64,000 nt of DNA from Paenibacillus sp. Soil750 (GCF_001428045.1 NZ_LMSD01000042.1:85890-149889); one strand, 5' to 3'; shown: positions 44,478-53,607, counted from the first letter of the stretch. Numbers and translations: made by a program. Notes: generated from the letters alone by a model not told the origin.

Positions 44478-47400
44478 TTAGCTGCCCTTTTTTGGGTAGC
44501 CTGGATTATTGTCCCTGTTATCATGATCCGTTTTAATCGTGACACTAGGACCGGAAAGACTCAAGTTACCACTTGCATCAACCGCTTTGACCATTAGCTT
44601 GTAATTCGTATCTTTTTGCAAATTAGCGACATTGTACGTTGTAACGTTGCCCAAGACTGCGATTTCCTTAGCCGAAGTATCGCTCACCAGATAAACCTTA
44701 TATCCGGTCACGCCGATGTTATCTACTGCTGCATGCCAGTTTAAGGTCAAGCCCGTTTTCGTTACATTCGTTGCGGTCAAATTGCCGGAGTTCCACAGCG
44801 GTGCAAATGTGTCGCCCGTTTGTGTGTTTTCTGCACCCGCTTGATGAATAACGAGAGCTGGAACATATGCCGTTTGATCCGCAAAAGTATACAGTCTTGG
44901 TGTCCAATTAACAGGCTGCAAAGTACCGTTGTTCATGGCGACTTCAACATTTTCGCCATTCAAAACGGAGCCTTTGTCAGTGAATGCAGTGCCGCTGGAT
45001 ACTTGAATCAGGGATGAAGGGGATAAAGCCGCATCATTCGCAAAATAATTATTTTCAGCATAGACCTGAGATTGGTATCCTACTCCGATTGCATAGAGGA
45101 ATGGGTTATTCGGATGGTTCACTGTTCCTTCGTAATAGTTGTTGTACACATGAACCTGACCGTAACGCACACGTGGTGCACGCTGACCTACATTCCGATA
45201 AAAGTTGTGATGGAAAGTAATTCTTTCTTTGCCAGCATCGCTGCTAAAGCTATCGCTTCCACCTACAAGCGTCGTCTTGTCATGATCATGGAAGTAGTTG
45301 TAGGATACGGTAATCAAATCGGATGCATTCGTCATATCCACAGCACCGTCGTGTTGTTGATACTTTCGTCCAAAATAGGTGTGATTCGGATCATCCATGC
45401 CGCCTATGTCACTAAATGTGTTATGGTCAATCCAAACATGAGTAGAACTTTTTACCGAGATGCTGTCATAAGCGGAGTTCCAATTGCCCAAATCGCCATC
45501 CGTCGGATCCCACTGCGGGAAATAATCAAATGTATTCCGGAATTCGATGTTCCGGATAATGACATTATCCACATTCTCTACGTTCAGATTGCCGCCGAGA
45601 ATCTTCGCATTGGTGCCAGGCAAACCGACGATCGTCGTATTTGAACCGACATTAACTTTGATTTGTTTACTCTGATTGCTTGCCGATCTTACACGCGCCT
45701 CTTCCAAAGCGCCGCCAGGCAATGTTTTACCCCAAACGGCCGGGTCGTATGTCTGGAGATAAGCGTTAAAGTCATAAAGCGGATCTTTGTAGAATTCCAT
45801 ACCTATCGGGTTGTTGTTTTGATCCACATTCATATCTATCGTGCCGTTTATGTAGATCATCTTCGGCATGGTCCCGCCTGCCAATGCTTTCACTAGTTCA
45901 CTGCGCTTGCTCACGATGAAAATTTGTTCCGGATTAGCCGTCGATCCGCCGGTTGTTCCTGTGGTATGGGCTCCCCATCCGTCATTAGGCATCAATACCT
46001 GTCTGCCAATATCTTTCTCCTCGCTATCGACCACATTTACAATCAATGGCACGGCAATGTCTCCGAAGTTAAAGCCCAGTGTCGTTGATCCCACGGGTAG
46101 TCGGGAAAGGAAATCTTTCTTGAGTGTATATACACTGCCGGTAACGGTGTAGTCCAACGATTCAAGAACTCCTGTGCCATTCGTGATATTCGTCAACGCA
46201 AATCGGTTGCTCCTAACGCTTACGTTAATATCCGCCTGATTCGCTGGGTTCTTATCAAAGTTGGAGGATGTAACCTCTACTGCTGGCGCATAGTTTACTT
46301 TCGGCATGATAACCGGAATTGATGGATCCCAGCCACCTAAAATTTGAGAAATCGTCAAACTTGCTTCCTGTCCCGTGAGCTGGGTGGAAATTTGACGTGC
46401 GGTTGCATTCGCTCCGTATCCATAGCTGTTATATTCCGAAAAATAGCTAGTTATACAGGAACCCGCACATGAAGCCGCCCAACCCTCTGGAAGGAATTTC
46501 TTCGAATCGATGAAAGTGTTGATAAATGTAACTCTTGCGTAATCCTTCCAAGCGCGACCCAAATCGTAGATCCCTTGTGCAGAAGGACCATCGACCACTT
46601 GAGAATTAATAAAAACATATCCCTTGTCCGTCGTATTTTTCTGCGCTCCTGCCGTAATATGTCCTCCTGCACTCGCGCCGGTCGGGACATTGCTCACAAG
46701 CACTAATTTCACATTGTCCATAACGACAGCGGGAGCTTCACCGAAGATGAAATCGACGTCTCCTTCAATAATGCTATTGTGGAAATAATGGCGTCCCTGA
46801 CTTTTGGTATTTAAGCCGTTGTACAGCGTATCCTGAAACCCTTTCAATCTTACAGATTCTAATACGGCCATATCACTTTTGAGTGACAGAGCTACCGCTT
46901 GTGCCACTTCATTGCGCGGTCCGGCGCTGTTCTCGATTGTCAAATTGGAAGCGTTAAAGAAGTCTGCCGTTACATCCACCGTCTGACTTAGGAATGTGTT
47001 TCCTGTGTGACCGGGCTTGCCCTGTGTAGCCGCAGTCCCTGCGTAATCGCTAAACATAATGGTTGTTTTATCCATGCCCGCGCCGACAAGACTTACATAA
47101 GGTCGATCAACCTTAACCTTTTCGGTATACGTACCTGAAGCGATATGAATGATCGTTCTTGTGGTGTTATTTGTCGGAACCTGATTAATAGCGCTTTGAA
47201 TCGTATTGAATACTTTTACTCCATCAGCCGTTACATTCTTATCAACCGTCAACACAGCCGCCGGAAGAACAATAAGTTCATCCGTATCAGGGCTTTCGCC
47301 GTTCGAATTTACAGCAGACACAACATAATAATAAGTGATCCCGTTTGTCACGCTCAAATCGCCAAATATCGCATCGTAAGTTGAAGAGATGACCGTATAT

Positions 47401-49079
47401 GGCCCGTCAGCAGAAATAGCTCTCTTTACATTGTAAGAAGAAGCGCCAATTACCGCATTCCAGGAAAGGCTTACGCTGCCTTCGTTTGCGACTGCTTGGA
47501 AGCTTGTCGGTTTAGCTGGTGCACCATTAACCGGAGCATATGGCTTCGCTTTTAATTGATTTGAAATCATGCTTTCTTGCCCATCATTCACAGCATCAAC
47601 TACATAATAATAAGTCTTGCCATTCTCCGCAGTGGTATCTAAGTAACCGGTTCCGATAACATTAGTTAGCGCTATGTAAGGTCCACCGTTTACCAAACTT
47701 CTTTTTACGCTGTATGACGATGCTTTCGTTACTGAAGTCCAGTTTAGCTGGACTTGGTTATTTCCAGGCTCGATACTCAATAGAGTCGGTGCACCTAACG
47801 GTGCTGCAGGGGATACCTTTCCGAGCAGTTTGGGCTGACCCACACCGCCGACATTCCCAGCTGAAAGTCTGTAATAATACGCCGTATCCGACCGCAAGTT
47901 CGTATCCAGATAGGAAGTGCTTGTAAGCTTGGGTTTCCCGTTCGTCAATAATGGGACAAAAGGTCCTTCCGGTGTTGTGCTTCTCTCAAGCGTATAAAAG
48001 GTCGCTTTATTAACAGGATTCCAGGCGACTGTAAGCTGCCCGTTTCTGACAATGGCGTTAAGACCTGTAATCTCGTCTGAAGGGGGCTCCACGTTATTAG
48101 GATAGCCAGACGCATAATACGAATACTCACTTTCACCGGACGAGTTCACCGATGTCACCTTGTAATAGTAGTATTTATCGTTTGTCAGACCGGCAGTATC
48201 CGTGTAGCTATTTGACGGCACACCTTCTGCAAGCTTTTCATAGATGCCATCACGGGATTCACTGCGATACACATTATAAGTATCTGTACCGCTTGTTGCA
48301 TCCCAGCTAAGCTCAACCCTGCGGTTTGCGCCTTCGGTTGTCAAGTTCTGTGGTGTCACCGCTTCCTGTTGAGAAACGATGATGTTGTCCACATACGCAT
48401 TCCCTGTCGATGTACCCGCCATTCTAAAATTGATAGACGCAATATCTGTAACCGGGCTGGCGAATTTGAAATTACCTGAGAAAATGCCATTAATATAAAG
48501 ATCTGCCGTATTGGCTTTTACATCGGCAACGTACTTCACCGTATACCAGGTTTTCGCCTGGAATTTTTGTGTGCCGCCTGTTAGCGGATCCGGAAAGACG
48601 TAATCGGCCTTTAAGGAAAGCGCTATTTTCTTATTACTGTCTAGCAATTCCAAAACGTATGAGTCGCTTACCATAGCGCCTTCCATAAAATCGAGCTGCG
48701 CAGTCATCCCTTTTCCGCTCTCTGCGGTTACTGGCGTGAAAGCTTTATTGAAGCCGCCTCTGCCAGCGCCGTCACTGATCCATAATACATTGGTTGTGTT
48801 TCCGACTAAAGTAGTCGATGTTTGGCCATAGCTATTTCTAAGATTACTACTATTAATTACCGTAGAATTGTTCGTAGCTGTAAAAGAAGTAATCACACCG
48901 CTGCCAAAAGGCGGGGTATACCCTACAGGCAATACTCCTAACGTACTTCCTTCAAAATTATCATTGACAAGAGATGTAACCGGCGCTGCCGCCGCCTGGA
49001 TCTCAGACGCACCGATAAGCGGCACGTAGGAAGAAAGGAACAGCAGACACAACATAATTCTAAGCGCTTTCATCATCAT
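44478..49079 (-). CDS. Bifunctional pectin methylesterase-pectate lyase
   Basis: About 1533 aa, secreted. Start ATG 49077-49079 after AGGAGG. In order: signal peptide, a LamG/CBM-like domain (to ~240), four FN3 domains, a CE8 pectinesterase (GTYTEKVKV, VAQAVALSL, KGFQDTLYN, GDVDFIFGEAP with catalytic Asp, DLGRAWKDYARV with catalytic Arg), an X2-like module (~930-1040), a PL1 lyase (STHVWIDHNTFSDIGGMDD, then HHNFYRNVGQRAPRVRYGQV with catalytic Arg), and a final FN3. The esterase removes methyl groups and the lyase cuts the product, so both steps of pectin breakdown are in one chain. All key residues appear intact. Confidence 0.92.
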   Translation of the reverse strand: MMMKALRIMLCLLFLSSYVPLIGASEIQAAAAPVTSLVNDNFEGSTLGVLPVGYTPPFGSGVITSFTATNNSTVINSSNLRNSYGQTSTTLVGNTTNVLWISDGAGRGGFNKAFTPVTAESGKGMTAQLDFMEGAMVSDSYVLELLDSNKKIALSLKADYVFPDPLTGGTQKFQAKTWYTVKYVADVKANTADLYINGIFSGNFKFASPVTDIASINFRMAGTSTGNAYVDNIIVSQQEAVTPQNLTTEGANRRVELSWDATSGTDTYNVYRSESRDGIYEKLAEGVPSNSYTDTAGLTNDKYYYYKVTSVNSSGESEYSYYASGYPNNVEPPSDEITGLNAIVRNGQLTVAWNPVNKATFYTLERSTTPEGPFVPLLTNGKPKLTSTSYLDTNLRSDTAYYYRLSAGNVGGVGQPKLLGKVSPAAPLGAPTLLSIEPGNNQVQLNWTSVTKASSYSVKRSLVNGGPYIALTNVIGTGYLDTTAENGKTYYYVVDAVNDGQESMISNQLKAKPYAPVNGAPAKPTSFQAVANEGSVSLSWNAVIGASSYNVKRAISADGPYTVISSTYDAIFGDLSVTNGITYYYVVSAVNSNGESPDTDELIVLPAAVLTVDKNVTADGVKVFNTIQSAINQVPTNNTTRTIIHIASGTYTEKVKVDRPYVSLVGAGMDKTTIMFSDYAGTAATQGKPGHTGNTFLSQTVDVTADFFNASNLTIENSAGPRNEVAQAVALSLKSDMAVLESVRLKGFQDTLYNGLNTKSQGRHYFHNSIIEGDVDFIFGEAPAVVMDNVKLVLVSNVPTGASAGGHITAGAQKNTTDKGYVFINSQVVDGPSAQGIYDLGRAWKDYARVTFINTFIDSKKFLPEGWAASCAGSCITSYFSEYNSYGYGANATARQISTQLTGQEASLTISQILGGWDPSIPVIMPKVNYAPAVEVTSSNFDKNPANQADINVSVRSNRFALTNITNGTGVLESLDYTVTGSVYTLKKDFLSRLPVGSTTLGFNFGDIAVPLIVNVVDSEEKDIGRQVLMPNDGWGAHTTGTTGGSTANPEQIFIVSKRSELVKALAGGTMPKMIYINGTIDMNVDQNNNPIGMEFYKDPLYDFNAYLQTYDPAVWGKTLPGGALEEARVRSASNQSKQIKVNVGSNTTIVGLPGTNAKILGGNLNVENVDNVIIRNIEFRNTFDYFPQWDPTDGDLGNWNSAYDSISVKSSTHVWIDHNTFSDIGGMDDPNHTYFGRKYQQHDGAVDMTNASDLITVSYNYFHDHDKTTLVGGSDSFSSDAGKERITFHHNFYRNVGQRAPRVRYGQVHVYNNYYEGTVNHPNNPFLYAIGVGYQSQVYAENNYFANDAALSPSSLIQVSSGTAFTDKGSVLNGENVEVAMNNGTLQPVNWTPRLYTFADQTAYVPALVIHQAGAENTQTGDTFAPLWNSGNLTATNVTKTGLTLNWHAAVDNIGVTGYKVYLVSDTSAKEIAVLGNVTTYNVANLQKDTNYKLMVKAVDASGNLSLSGPSVTIKTDHDNRDNNPGYPKKGS

Positions 49080-49284
49080 GTAGTCTCTCAACCTCCTATA
49101 CTTTTTTCGAAAAATATACTCAGATTATACTAGTCGCACGCTTATATCCGCTATAATCATTTGTTCACATTTTGAATGATTCAGGCTAAACTTGGTATAT
49201 TGCAGGTTCATTTCAGACGATGATTTGTTCCCTCACCGCCGGTTTCTCTATTGTTTAACTATATATTTGGCAGCTTCGGAAAAT

Positions 49285-49327
49285 AAAGAAACAGAGCAAG
49301 ACCTTCCCTCGGGGCTGTTTCTTTTTT
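49285..49327. terminator. Terminator of the CxxC small-protein gene
   Basis: AAAGAAACAG / CTGTTTCTTT is a perfect 10-bp stem; T-rich tracts follow on both strands. The nearest converging transcript is the minus-strand gene at 49476-49652. The rest of 49,080-49,284 shows no gene. Confidence 0.7.
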
Positions 49328-49330
49328 TAT

Positions 49331-49360
49331 GTCGGCATTCGGACAATGTTATTGTCATCA
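49331..49360 (+). repeat. Second dispersed motif, copy 1
   Basis: GTCGGCATTCGGACAATGTT followed by ATTGTCATCA. A related sequence, GTCGGTATTTGAACAATGTT followed by CTTATCAT, lies at 59,062-59,090. Both copies are preceded by a T-run and TATGT and lie beside a dispersed box. Confidence 0.45.
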
Positions 49361-49389
49361 ATACCCGGAGAATTATTGTAGTCCTATAG

Positions 49390-49440
49390 AGAACACTGCC
49401 CGTTAGCTTTAGGAAATGCAGCCGATCCATAAGTGGACGA
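49390..49440 (+). repeat. Dispersed element: box A and degenerate hairpin
   Basis: GAACACTGCCCGTTAGCTTT, then a GCAGCCGATCCA...TGGACGACTG weak stem. It lies about 35 bp past the stop of the CxxC small-protein gene. Confidence 0.6.
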
Positions 49441-49475
49441 CTGACCGTCATACAAAAATGACCTTCGGGGTAATA

Positions 49476-49652
49476 TTAATTTTTTTCAATATTCTCACGT
49501 TTTTCATAGTTGGCTTCACAATCTTTACAACTGCCTATTGGGTAGTTCTCTCTATCAATTGTTTTGAAGGCTGTTTTGTATATGTGGTCAGCATATTCGT
49601 TTGGGTATTTCCTTCCGCAATTGTTGCAGTAATAACTAAATGTATTGGCCAT
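49476..49652 (-). CDS. 58-aa CxxC zinc-ribbon-like protein
   Basis: ATG 49650-49652 follows AAAAGGGGAAC. The product (MANTFSYYCNNCGRKYPNEY; GSCKDCEANYEKRENI) has CNNC and CKDC pairs 27 residues apart, a probable small zinc-binding fold. It has no signal peptide. The longer upstream frame belongs to a pectate lyase remnant, so I use the internal start. Function unknown. Confidence 0.55.
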   Translation of the reverse strand: MANTFSYYCNNCGRKYPNEYADHIYKTAFKTIDRENYPIGSCKDCEANYEKRENIEKN

Positions 49653-49689
49653 ATGTTCCCCTTTTTTAAAAATTTGCTTTAGAATATAA

Positions 49690-50310
49690 ACGAAAGAAGG
49701 CTCTACGGAAGTGCTCAATCCTGCGCTTTGGGCTACATTCACACTAGTTCCATTGAGATGTGTCCCCGAATCGAACAGAGTCGTACCGCTTAATACGCTT
49801 ACTATTTGGGAAGCAGAAATATCTGTTACGCTTACATAGTTATTTTGAGCACAAATTTTTAAGATTTACCTACGCTCCATGCATAAGAATAAGCATAAAG
49901 CGAAGCGCTGGTACTTCCGGAATAGTAATTTTAAATAATCTGTCCGTAGCGAACACGTGGAGCTCGCTGAACTACATTTTGATAATAATTGTGGTGGAAT
50001 GTGATTCTAAGATGTTCGTTATCTGATGTCGCGCTGTCACCAATTCGGATCTTTATAGTTATTGAATCCAAGCGGGTTGTTGTTATCTTTTCGGCGTCGA
50101 ATTGCTTCCGCCACCTAAAGCGCCTACAAATTGGCTCCGATTCGTTACCTGAAGCTGCAGAGCCACCCGTTGTTCTGTAATAGTTGCTCCTCAACCATCA
50201 TTAGATGCCAAAACTTGATGTCCTAAATCGGTTGCGTTCGCCGGAACAGAAGCGATTGAAGCTGCGATTAATGAAGTAGCTAGTAGTGTATACTTTCTAT
50301 TTCTTCAAAT
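49690..50310 (-). pseudogene. Decayed PL1 pectate lyase
   Basis: Pieces of a pectate lyase lie in order but in different frames. A signal peptide (LLATSLIAASIASVPANATD) and mature start (GHQVLASNDG, then a stop where WGA is expected) near 50,300-50,190. The catalytic stretch RITFHHNYYQNVVQRAPRVR near 49,950. The C-terminal QNNYVSVTDISASQIVSVLS through NGTSVNVAQSAGL near 49,850-49,720. Stops, frameshifts and internal deletions rule out a functional enzyme. It is a relic third member of the adjacent pectinase locus. Confidence 0.85.
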
Positions 50311-50587
50311 TTCCTCCATTTGTTTTTTGATTTTTAAAAATGGCTTTCATCATTTCATTTTTACTTTTGTGAAATTCCATTTACTTAACAAATAGGTTCA
50401 CTTCCAGTTAATCCTAATTTAAATCCATTTAACAAGTGCGGCAATAATCATCTCACGTTCATTTGTACTCTCGTTAAAATTAAGCGATTTTTAGCTTTCA
50501 TAATCAATAAATCAGATAATAATCAATGGTTCAGGTTTCCATTTCTCGGGAAACAATAAGTATCATAGTCTCGGTTAGCCTGTTATT

Positions 50588-50800
50588 TTACCAGTCAAAA
50601 CGTTGTATCCAACCCAGAAATAAAGCAATAAATATCCCAATAACCACCCTTATTTTATTATTTCTGGATAAACCATTCCTCCCAAGTTCTACCCATAGCT
50701 CTTTAATGTCTTTAGGTAAAATCCCGAAATTCAACATGAAAATGAGAAACAGAATCAAAAAAGCTATTAGTCCAATAATAATGCCCATAAAAACTCCCAT
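50588..50800 (-). CDS. Small membrane protein (70 aa)
   Basis: A GGAAGGGGATATAT ribosome binding site precedes the ATG. One long hydrophobic helix (residues 2-26), a short charged loop (LPKDIKELWVELGRNGLSRN), and a second helix (VVIGIFIALFLGW). No family recognised. First of a run of small minus-strand genes separated by dispersed elements. The stretch 50,311-50,587 holds no recognisable gene. Confidence 0.5.
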   Translation of the reverse strand: MGVFMGIIIGLIAFLILFLIFMLNFGILPKDIKELWVELGRNGLSRNNKIRVVIGIFIALFLGWIQRFDW

Positions 50801-50852
50801 ATATATCCCCTTCCATACTTCCCTATTAATTGGTATTCCCCAATTAACATTG

Positions 50853-50952
50853 AAAGTATCCTGCCCTTTAGCGGGGAAAAGGCAACCAATCCACCTGGGC
50901 TGGTTGCCTTTTCCATGTTACTATTGAACTCTCGTGTCCCGTTAGATCAACG
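50853..50952 (+). repeat. Dispersed element, full form with 14-bp perfect stem
   Basis: Box A (AAAGTATCCTGCCCTTTAGC), hairpin GGAAAAGGCAACCA / TGGTTGCCTTTTCC (50875-50914), box B (TTGAACTCTCGTGTCCCGTT then AGATCAACG). 100 bp in all, between two small membrane-protein genes. Confidence 0.88.
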
Positions 50953-50975
50953 TCTATAAGTATAGAGTGAAATAT

Positions 50976-51170
50976 TTAATCTTTAGATTTTAAATAAACA
51001 ATCAAACTAATGAATGCTAATACAATACATGGTAAATAAAAATACTCCGCACTATCTTTAGATAACCCCCACCAAATTCGGTCTCCACTAGTTATTTGGG
51101 CAGTGAGACCAATAAAATAAATTGCCAAAATTATACTGGAGACCATTACAAATACACTGAATTTACGCAT
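50976..51170 (-). CDS. Small membrane protein (64 aa)
   Basis: Start taken at ATG 51168-51170 (MRKFSVFVMVSSIILAIYFI), just after GAGGGAG. Two hydrophobic helices with a short outside loop (TSGDRIWWGLSKDSAEYFYL) and a basic end (YLKSKD). No family recognised. A full dispersed element lies 24 bp past its stop. Confidence 0.5.
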   Translation of the reverse strand: MRKFSVFVMVSSIILAIYFIGLTAQITSGDRIWWGLSKDSAEYFYLPCIVLAFISLIVYLKSKD

Positions 51171-51244
51171 TATCTCCCTCACTCATTTCCATTTATTGTT
51201 CTCCTAATGTAGACGCTATCGATTATAAGTTGTTGTGAAAAAAT

Positions 51245-52060
51245 TTATTGATTGTACGGATTAAATCTCCTCTCAACCCTTATCAGATCATTTTCCGCAC
51301 CCAATAATCCTTTTTCAGATAACCGTATCATAAGACATCGTGTAAAATGCTTGAAATTAATTCGATTATGTCGTCTAGTTAATTCATTCACTGCAGGTAA
51401 TTTTACCTCCATAAGCCACTCACATATTACCGAGGGAGGTACTTTCCCCAACTCCACCATTGCAGTTACTGTAGTAGCTAAACGCTCATCCTCTTCTGAA
51501 CTAAATACTTCTGGAGCACTTTCAAGTATTGAGTTTAGTCCACTCCACACCAACTTGCACTCTTCTAACCCTACGTACCTATTGCGGACACATTCATCAA
51601 GGGCATCAGATATATGGGCTGCTGCATGTGCCCAACCTTTTCCATCTACATAGCCACGATAATCCTTTTCACTCTTACAATAGGTGATTAGCGTATTCAT
51701 TATTTTAAGAACTTTATTTTCGGTTAAGTATTGATCCCTATTATCACGAAAAAGTAACAATGCAATTAATAATGAGGAAAAGGAACGCAAAAAGATACTA
51801 TCTGTACCTACTTCCCCAATCCTATTGAATAACATATTATGAGAAATAGCATTATTGAGCAATTTCACTAATTGTTCATCTGAAAGTAACTTTTTTTCCA
51901 ATAGCCAATTATCTAGTATTCTGTAAGCTAACTTATCACGTAACTCTGGATCTGTAGAAGAAAGTAAATCAATAACTTGCTGAACCATCGAGTATTCATC
52001 TATTCCTTGTGGTAGAGAAAAATTATTTCCCACGATTATTCTTAATTCTTCTTTGAGCAC
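51245..52060 (-). CDS. DUF2785-family protein
   Basis: About 271 aa if it starts at GTG 52058-52060 (VLKEELRIIVGNNFSLPQGI), eight bases after TTGGAG; the longer frame adds 47 doubtful residues. All-helical, with the DUF2785-type GKGWAHAAAHISDALDECVR motif and earlier SSTDPELRDKLAYRILDNWL. The family has no established function and is scattered in Firmicute accessory regions. No signal peptide; probably cytoplasmic. Confidence 0.65.
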   Translation of the reverse strand: MLKEELRIIVGNNFSLPQGIDEYSMVQQVIDLLSSTDPELRDKLAYRILDNWLLEKKLLSDEQLVKLLNNAISHNMLFNRIGEVGTDSIFLRSFSSLLIALLLFRDNRDQYLTENKVLKIMNTLITYCKSEKDYRGYVDGKGWAHAAAHISDALDECVRNRYVGLEECKLVWSGLNSILESAPEVFSSEEDERLATTVTAMVELGKVPPSVICEWLMEVKLPAVNELTRRHNRINFKHFTRCLMIRLSEKGLLGAENDLIRVERRFNPYNQ

Positions 52061-52204
52061 TTTCTCAACTCCAATTTCCCATTCATTCTTCCAAAAATAA
52101 ATGCTATATAACATACCATGTAGAAAAATCCTACTAGTATAGTACCTTATTTTCACAAAAATCTCTTTACATGTATTAAACATTCCTGTCAGATAGTGCA
52201 ATGA

Positions 52205-52262
52205 CGAGCTGCCGCAGGGTAGCCGTTTTGTGTTGAACTATCGTTCCCAGTTAGTTGAATTG
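52205..52262 (+). repeat. Dispersed element: degenerate hairpin and box B
   Basis: GAGCTGCCGCAGGGTAGCC forms a short imperfect stem. It is followed by TTGAACTATCGTTCCCAGTT and AGTTGAATTG (box B), 11 bp before the stop of the next minus-strand gene (52273). Confidence 0.75.
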
Positions 52263-52272
52263 TTAATTTCCT

Positions 52273-52491
52273 CTAAAGGGTATCATCTTTCTTGGCTGAA
52301 ACAAAAATTGATAAACCTCGGTCTTCACCATAATCCCACATTTTCACCCATGGATATATTCCAGGAGGGAGAAGAAATGTTCTTGCTTCCAGTGGCTTAA
52401 TGCTGTCCATATCGCACTTAATGCCGCTTGTTTTAGTTCCAGGATGAATACTAACTAGTCTTCCAGTATCATTATAAAATTCGAATTCCAT
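52273..52491 (-). CDS. Small hypothetical protein (72 aa)
   Basis: Start at ATG 52489-52491 (MEFEFYNDTGRLVSIHPGTK) after AAAAGGGGGCGAG. Soluble, beta-rich, with a proline-aromatic turn (LLPPGIYPWVKMWDYGEDRG) typical of small Ig-like or jelly-roll folds. No family recognised. Flanked on both sides by dispersed elements, so it could be a self-contained unit. Confidence 0.45.
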   Translation of the reverse strand: MEFEFYNDTGRLVSIHPGTKTSGIKCDMDSIKPLEARTFLLPPGIYPWVKMWDYGEDRGLSIFVSAKKDDTL

Positions 52492-52546
52492 TTTACTCGC
52501 CCCCTTTTTAGCATATTTACCAAACAATTAATTTCCTCGTATCCTT

Positions 52547-52626
52547 TATACTATCCTGCTCGGCAACACAAAAGGCTGCAGGCTGATGTTTGGGATTGAA
52601 CTATCGTTATCCGTTAGCGTAGCAAT
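52547..52626 (+). repeat. Dispersed element, full form
   Basis: Box A TATACTATCCTGCTCGGCAA, a degenerate GGCTGCAGGCTG hairpin region, and box B TTGAACTATCGTTATCCGTT with AGCGTAGC. About 80 bp, ending 23 bp before the stop of the next gene (52649). Confidence 0.78.
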
Positions 52627-52648
52627 TAGCATGATATTCAATGTTGAT

Positions 52649-52975
52649 TTAGTATGCAAATTGTTCAAATACTATTCCACCAAATAAGACTCCGCTAATT
52701 GTTATAATAGATATCCCTAATATAAACATCCCCGAACGAAAACCAGTACTCATCCCTCTGAAGATAAAAATATTTAAGCAAAAACAACAAATAATATATC
52801 CAGACCATATAAGAAAACATAGAAACCATTTCAATTCCCATATAAAAGAAATCCCTAAGATAAAAACTGTTACAGAAAATATTCCAATTAACACATTTAG
52901 AAAAAGAAATGTTGCACACTGAATATAAAATAAATTAGTCATATTCGGTTGAAAATTATTATTCAACATCTTCAC
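52649..52975 (-). CDS. Small polytopic membrane protein (108 aa)
   Basis: Three hydrophobic segments (about residues 15-42, 49-72 and 82-104) separated by short loops, one basic (FRGMSTGFRSG). ATG at 52975 or the second ATG two codons later; upstream GGGGAGTGAAG serves as ribosome binding site. No family recognised. Sits between two dispersed elements. Confidence 0.5.
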   Translation of the reverse strand: MKMLNNNFQPNMTNLFYIQCATFLFLNVLIGIFSVTVFILGISFIWELKWFLCFLIWSGYIICCFCLNIFIFRGMSTGFRSGMFILGISIITISGVLFGGIVFEQFAY

Positions 52976-53084
52976 TCCCCAATAAATTTTCCCTGTATTA
53001 ACTCTTTCCTACAACAGAAGAATATAGTATTTGGGGTTAATTAGTTAGTACTATTTTCATCTAGTACCTGGTAAATTAATTACA

Positions 53085-53240
53085 AGACTGCCCTATACTT
53101 GAGAAAAGGCAACCAATCCACCTTGGATGGCTGCCTATTCATGTTGCTATTGAACTATCGTTCCTCGTTAGTTTAATCAAAGTGGATTAGAATTCCCCAG
53201 TACATTGCTTCCTTTACGCTCTGACGGCATATGAAATAGC
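53085..53240 (+). repeat. Dispersed element, longest form with ~60-bp tail
   Basis: Degenerate box A (GACTGCCCTATACTTGAG), hairpin AGGCAACCAATCC / GGATGGCTGCCT, box B TTGAACTATCGTTCCTCGTT with AGTTTAATCAA. A tail (53181-53240, containing TTCCCCAGTACATTGCTTCC) nearly identical to 31691-31748 follows. This copy shows all recognised parts together. Confidence 0.85.
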
Positions 53241-53262
53241 ACCATCGACTGATGATGCATTG
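53238..53262 (+). repeat. Short hairpin repeat, copy 1
   Basis: AGCACCATCGACTGATGATG with CAT. It recurs as AGCACCATCGAATGATGATG with CTT at 53559-53581. Each folds as AGCA-C-CATC / GATGATGCT. Both copies lie beside a dispersed box. Confidence 0.55.
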
Positions 53263-53265
53263 AGT

Positions 53266-53427
53266 TTATTGCACTTTAAAAACTTTATATATGCCTTTTG
53301 ACACTAAAGTAATTAAAGAAATGATTTTCCCAATAATAAATCCTAATAATTTAAAGATACAGTCAATGATGATTTCAAATACTAGCCATCCGATGAATCG
53401 ACCAAGTATACCAACTAGGGTTTCCAG
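53266..53427 (-). CDS. Possible small membrane protein (about 53 aa), uncertain start
   Basis: An open minus frame reads LETLVGILGRFIGWLVFEII then ...CIFKLLGFIIGKIISLITLV and ends YKVFKVQ. It is strongly hydrophobic with a basic C-terminus. There is no ATG; only a CTG after GGTGAAGG could start it, directly following an in-frame TAG. Either a microprotein with a rare start or the tail of a lost membrane gene. Confidence 0.35.
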   Translation of the reverse strand: METLVGILGRFIGWLVFEIIIDCIFKLLGFIIGKIISLITLVSKGIYKVFKVQ

Positions 53428-53558
53428 CTAACCTTCACCAACTTTCAGTTTTTCACAACGAAGGATACATATCAATTATCCCATTGTTAACATTGTGCTT
53501 GCAATGGGATTTACTGGTTCAAGTTGGCTTCCTACACTCTCTCATGAGCATCAGAAAA

Positions 53559-53607
53559 GCACCATCGAATGATGATGCTTGGTGAACTATCGTTCCCCGT
53601 TAGCTTA
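53559..53607 (+). repeat. Dispersed element: hairpin and box B touching a stop codon
   Basis: Hairpin AGCACCATC / GATGATGCT, then GTGAACTATCGTTCCCCGTT with AGCTTAA. The TAA stop of the minus-strand YxiJ-like gene (53605-53607) is formed by the end of the box. Confidence 0.8.

Noticed and set aside
49931..50194. 87-aa minus ORF as a separate gene
   Set aside because: Its C-terminal half is the catalytic stretch of the decayed pectate lyase and its N-terminal half is out of frame with it.
50526..50927. 133-aa plus-strand ORF
   Set aside because: It is the antisense shadow of the small membrane-protein gene and runs into a dispersed element.
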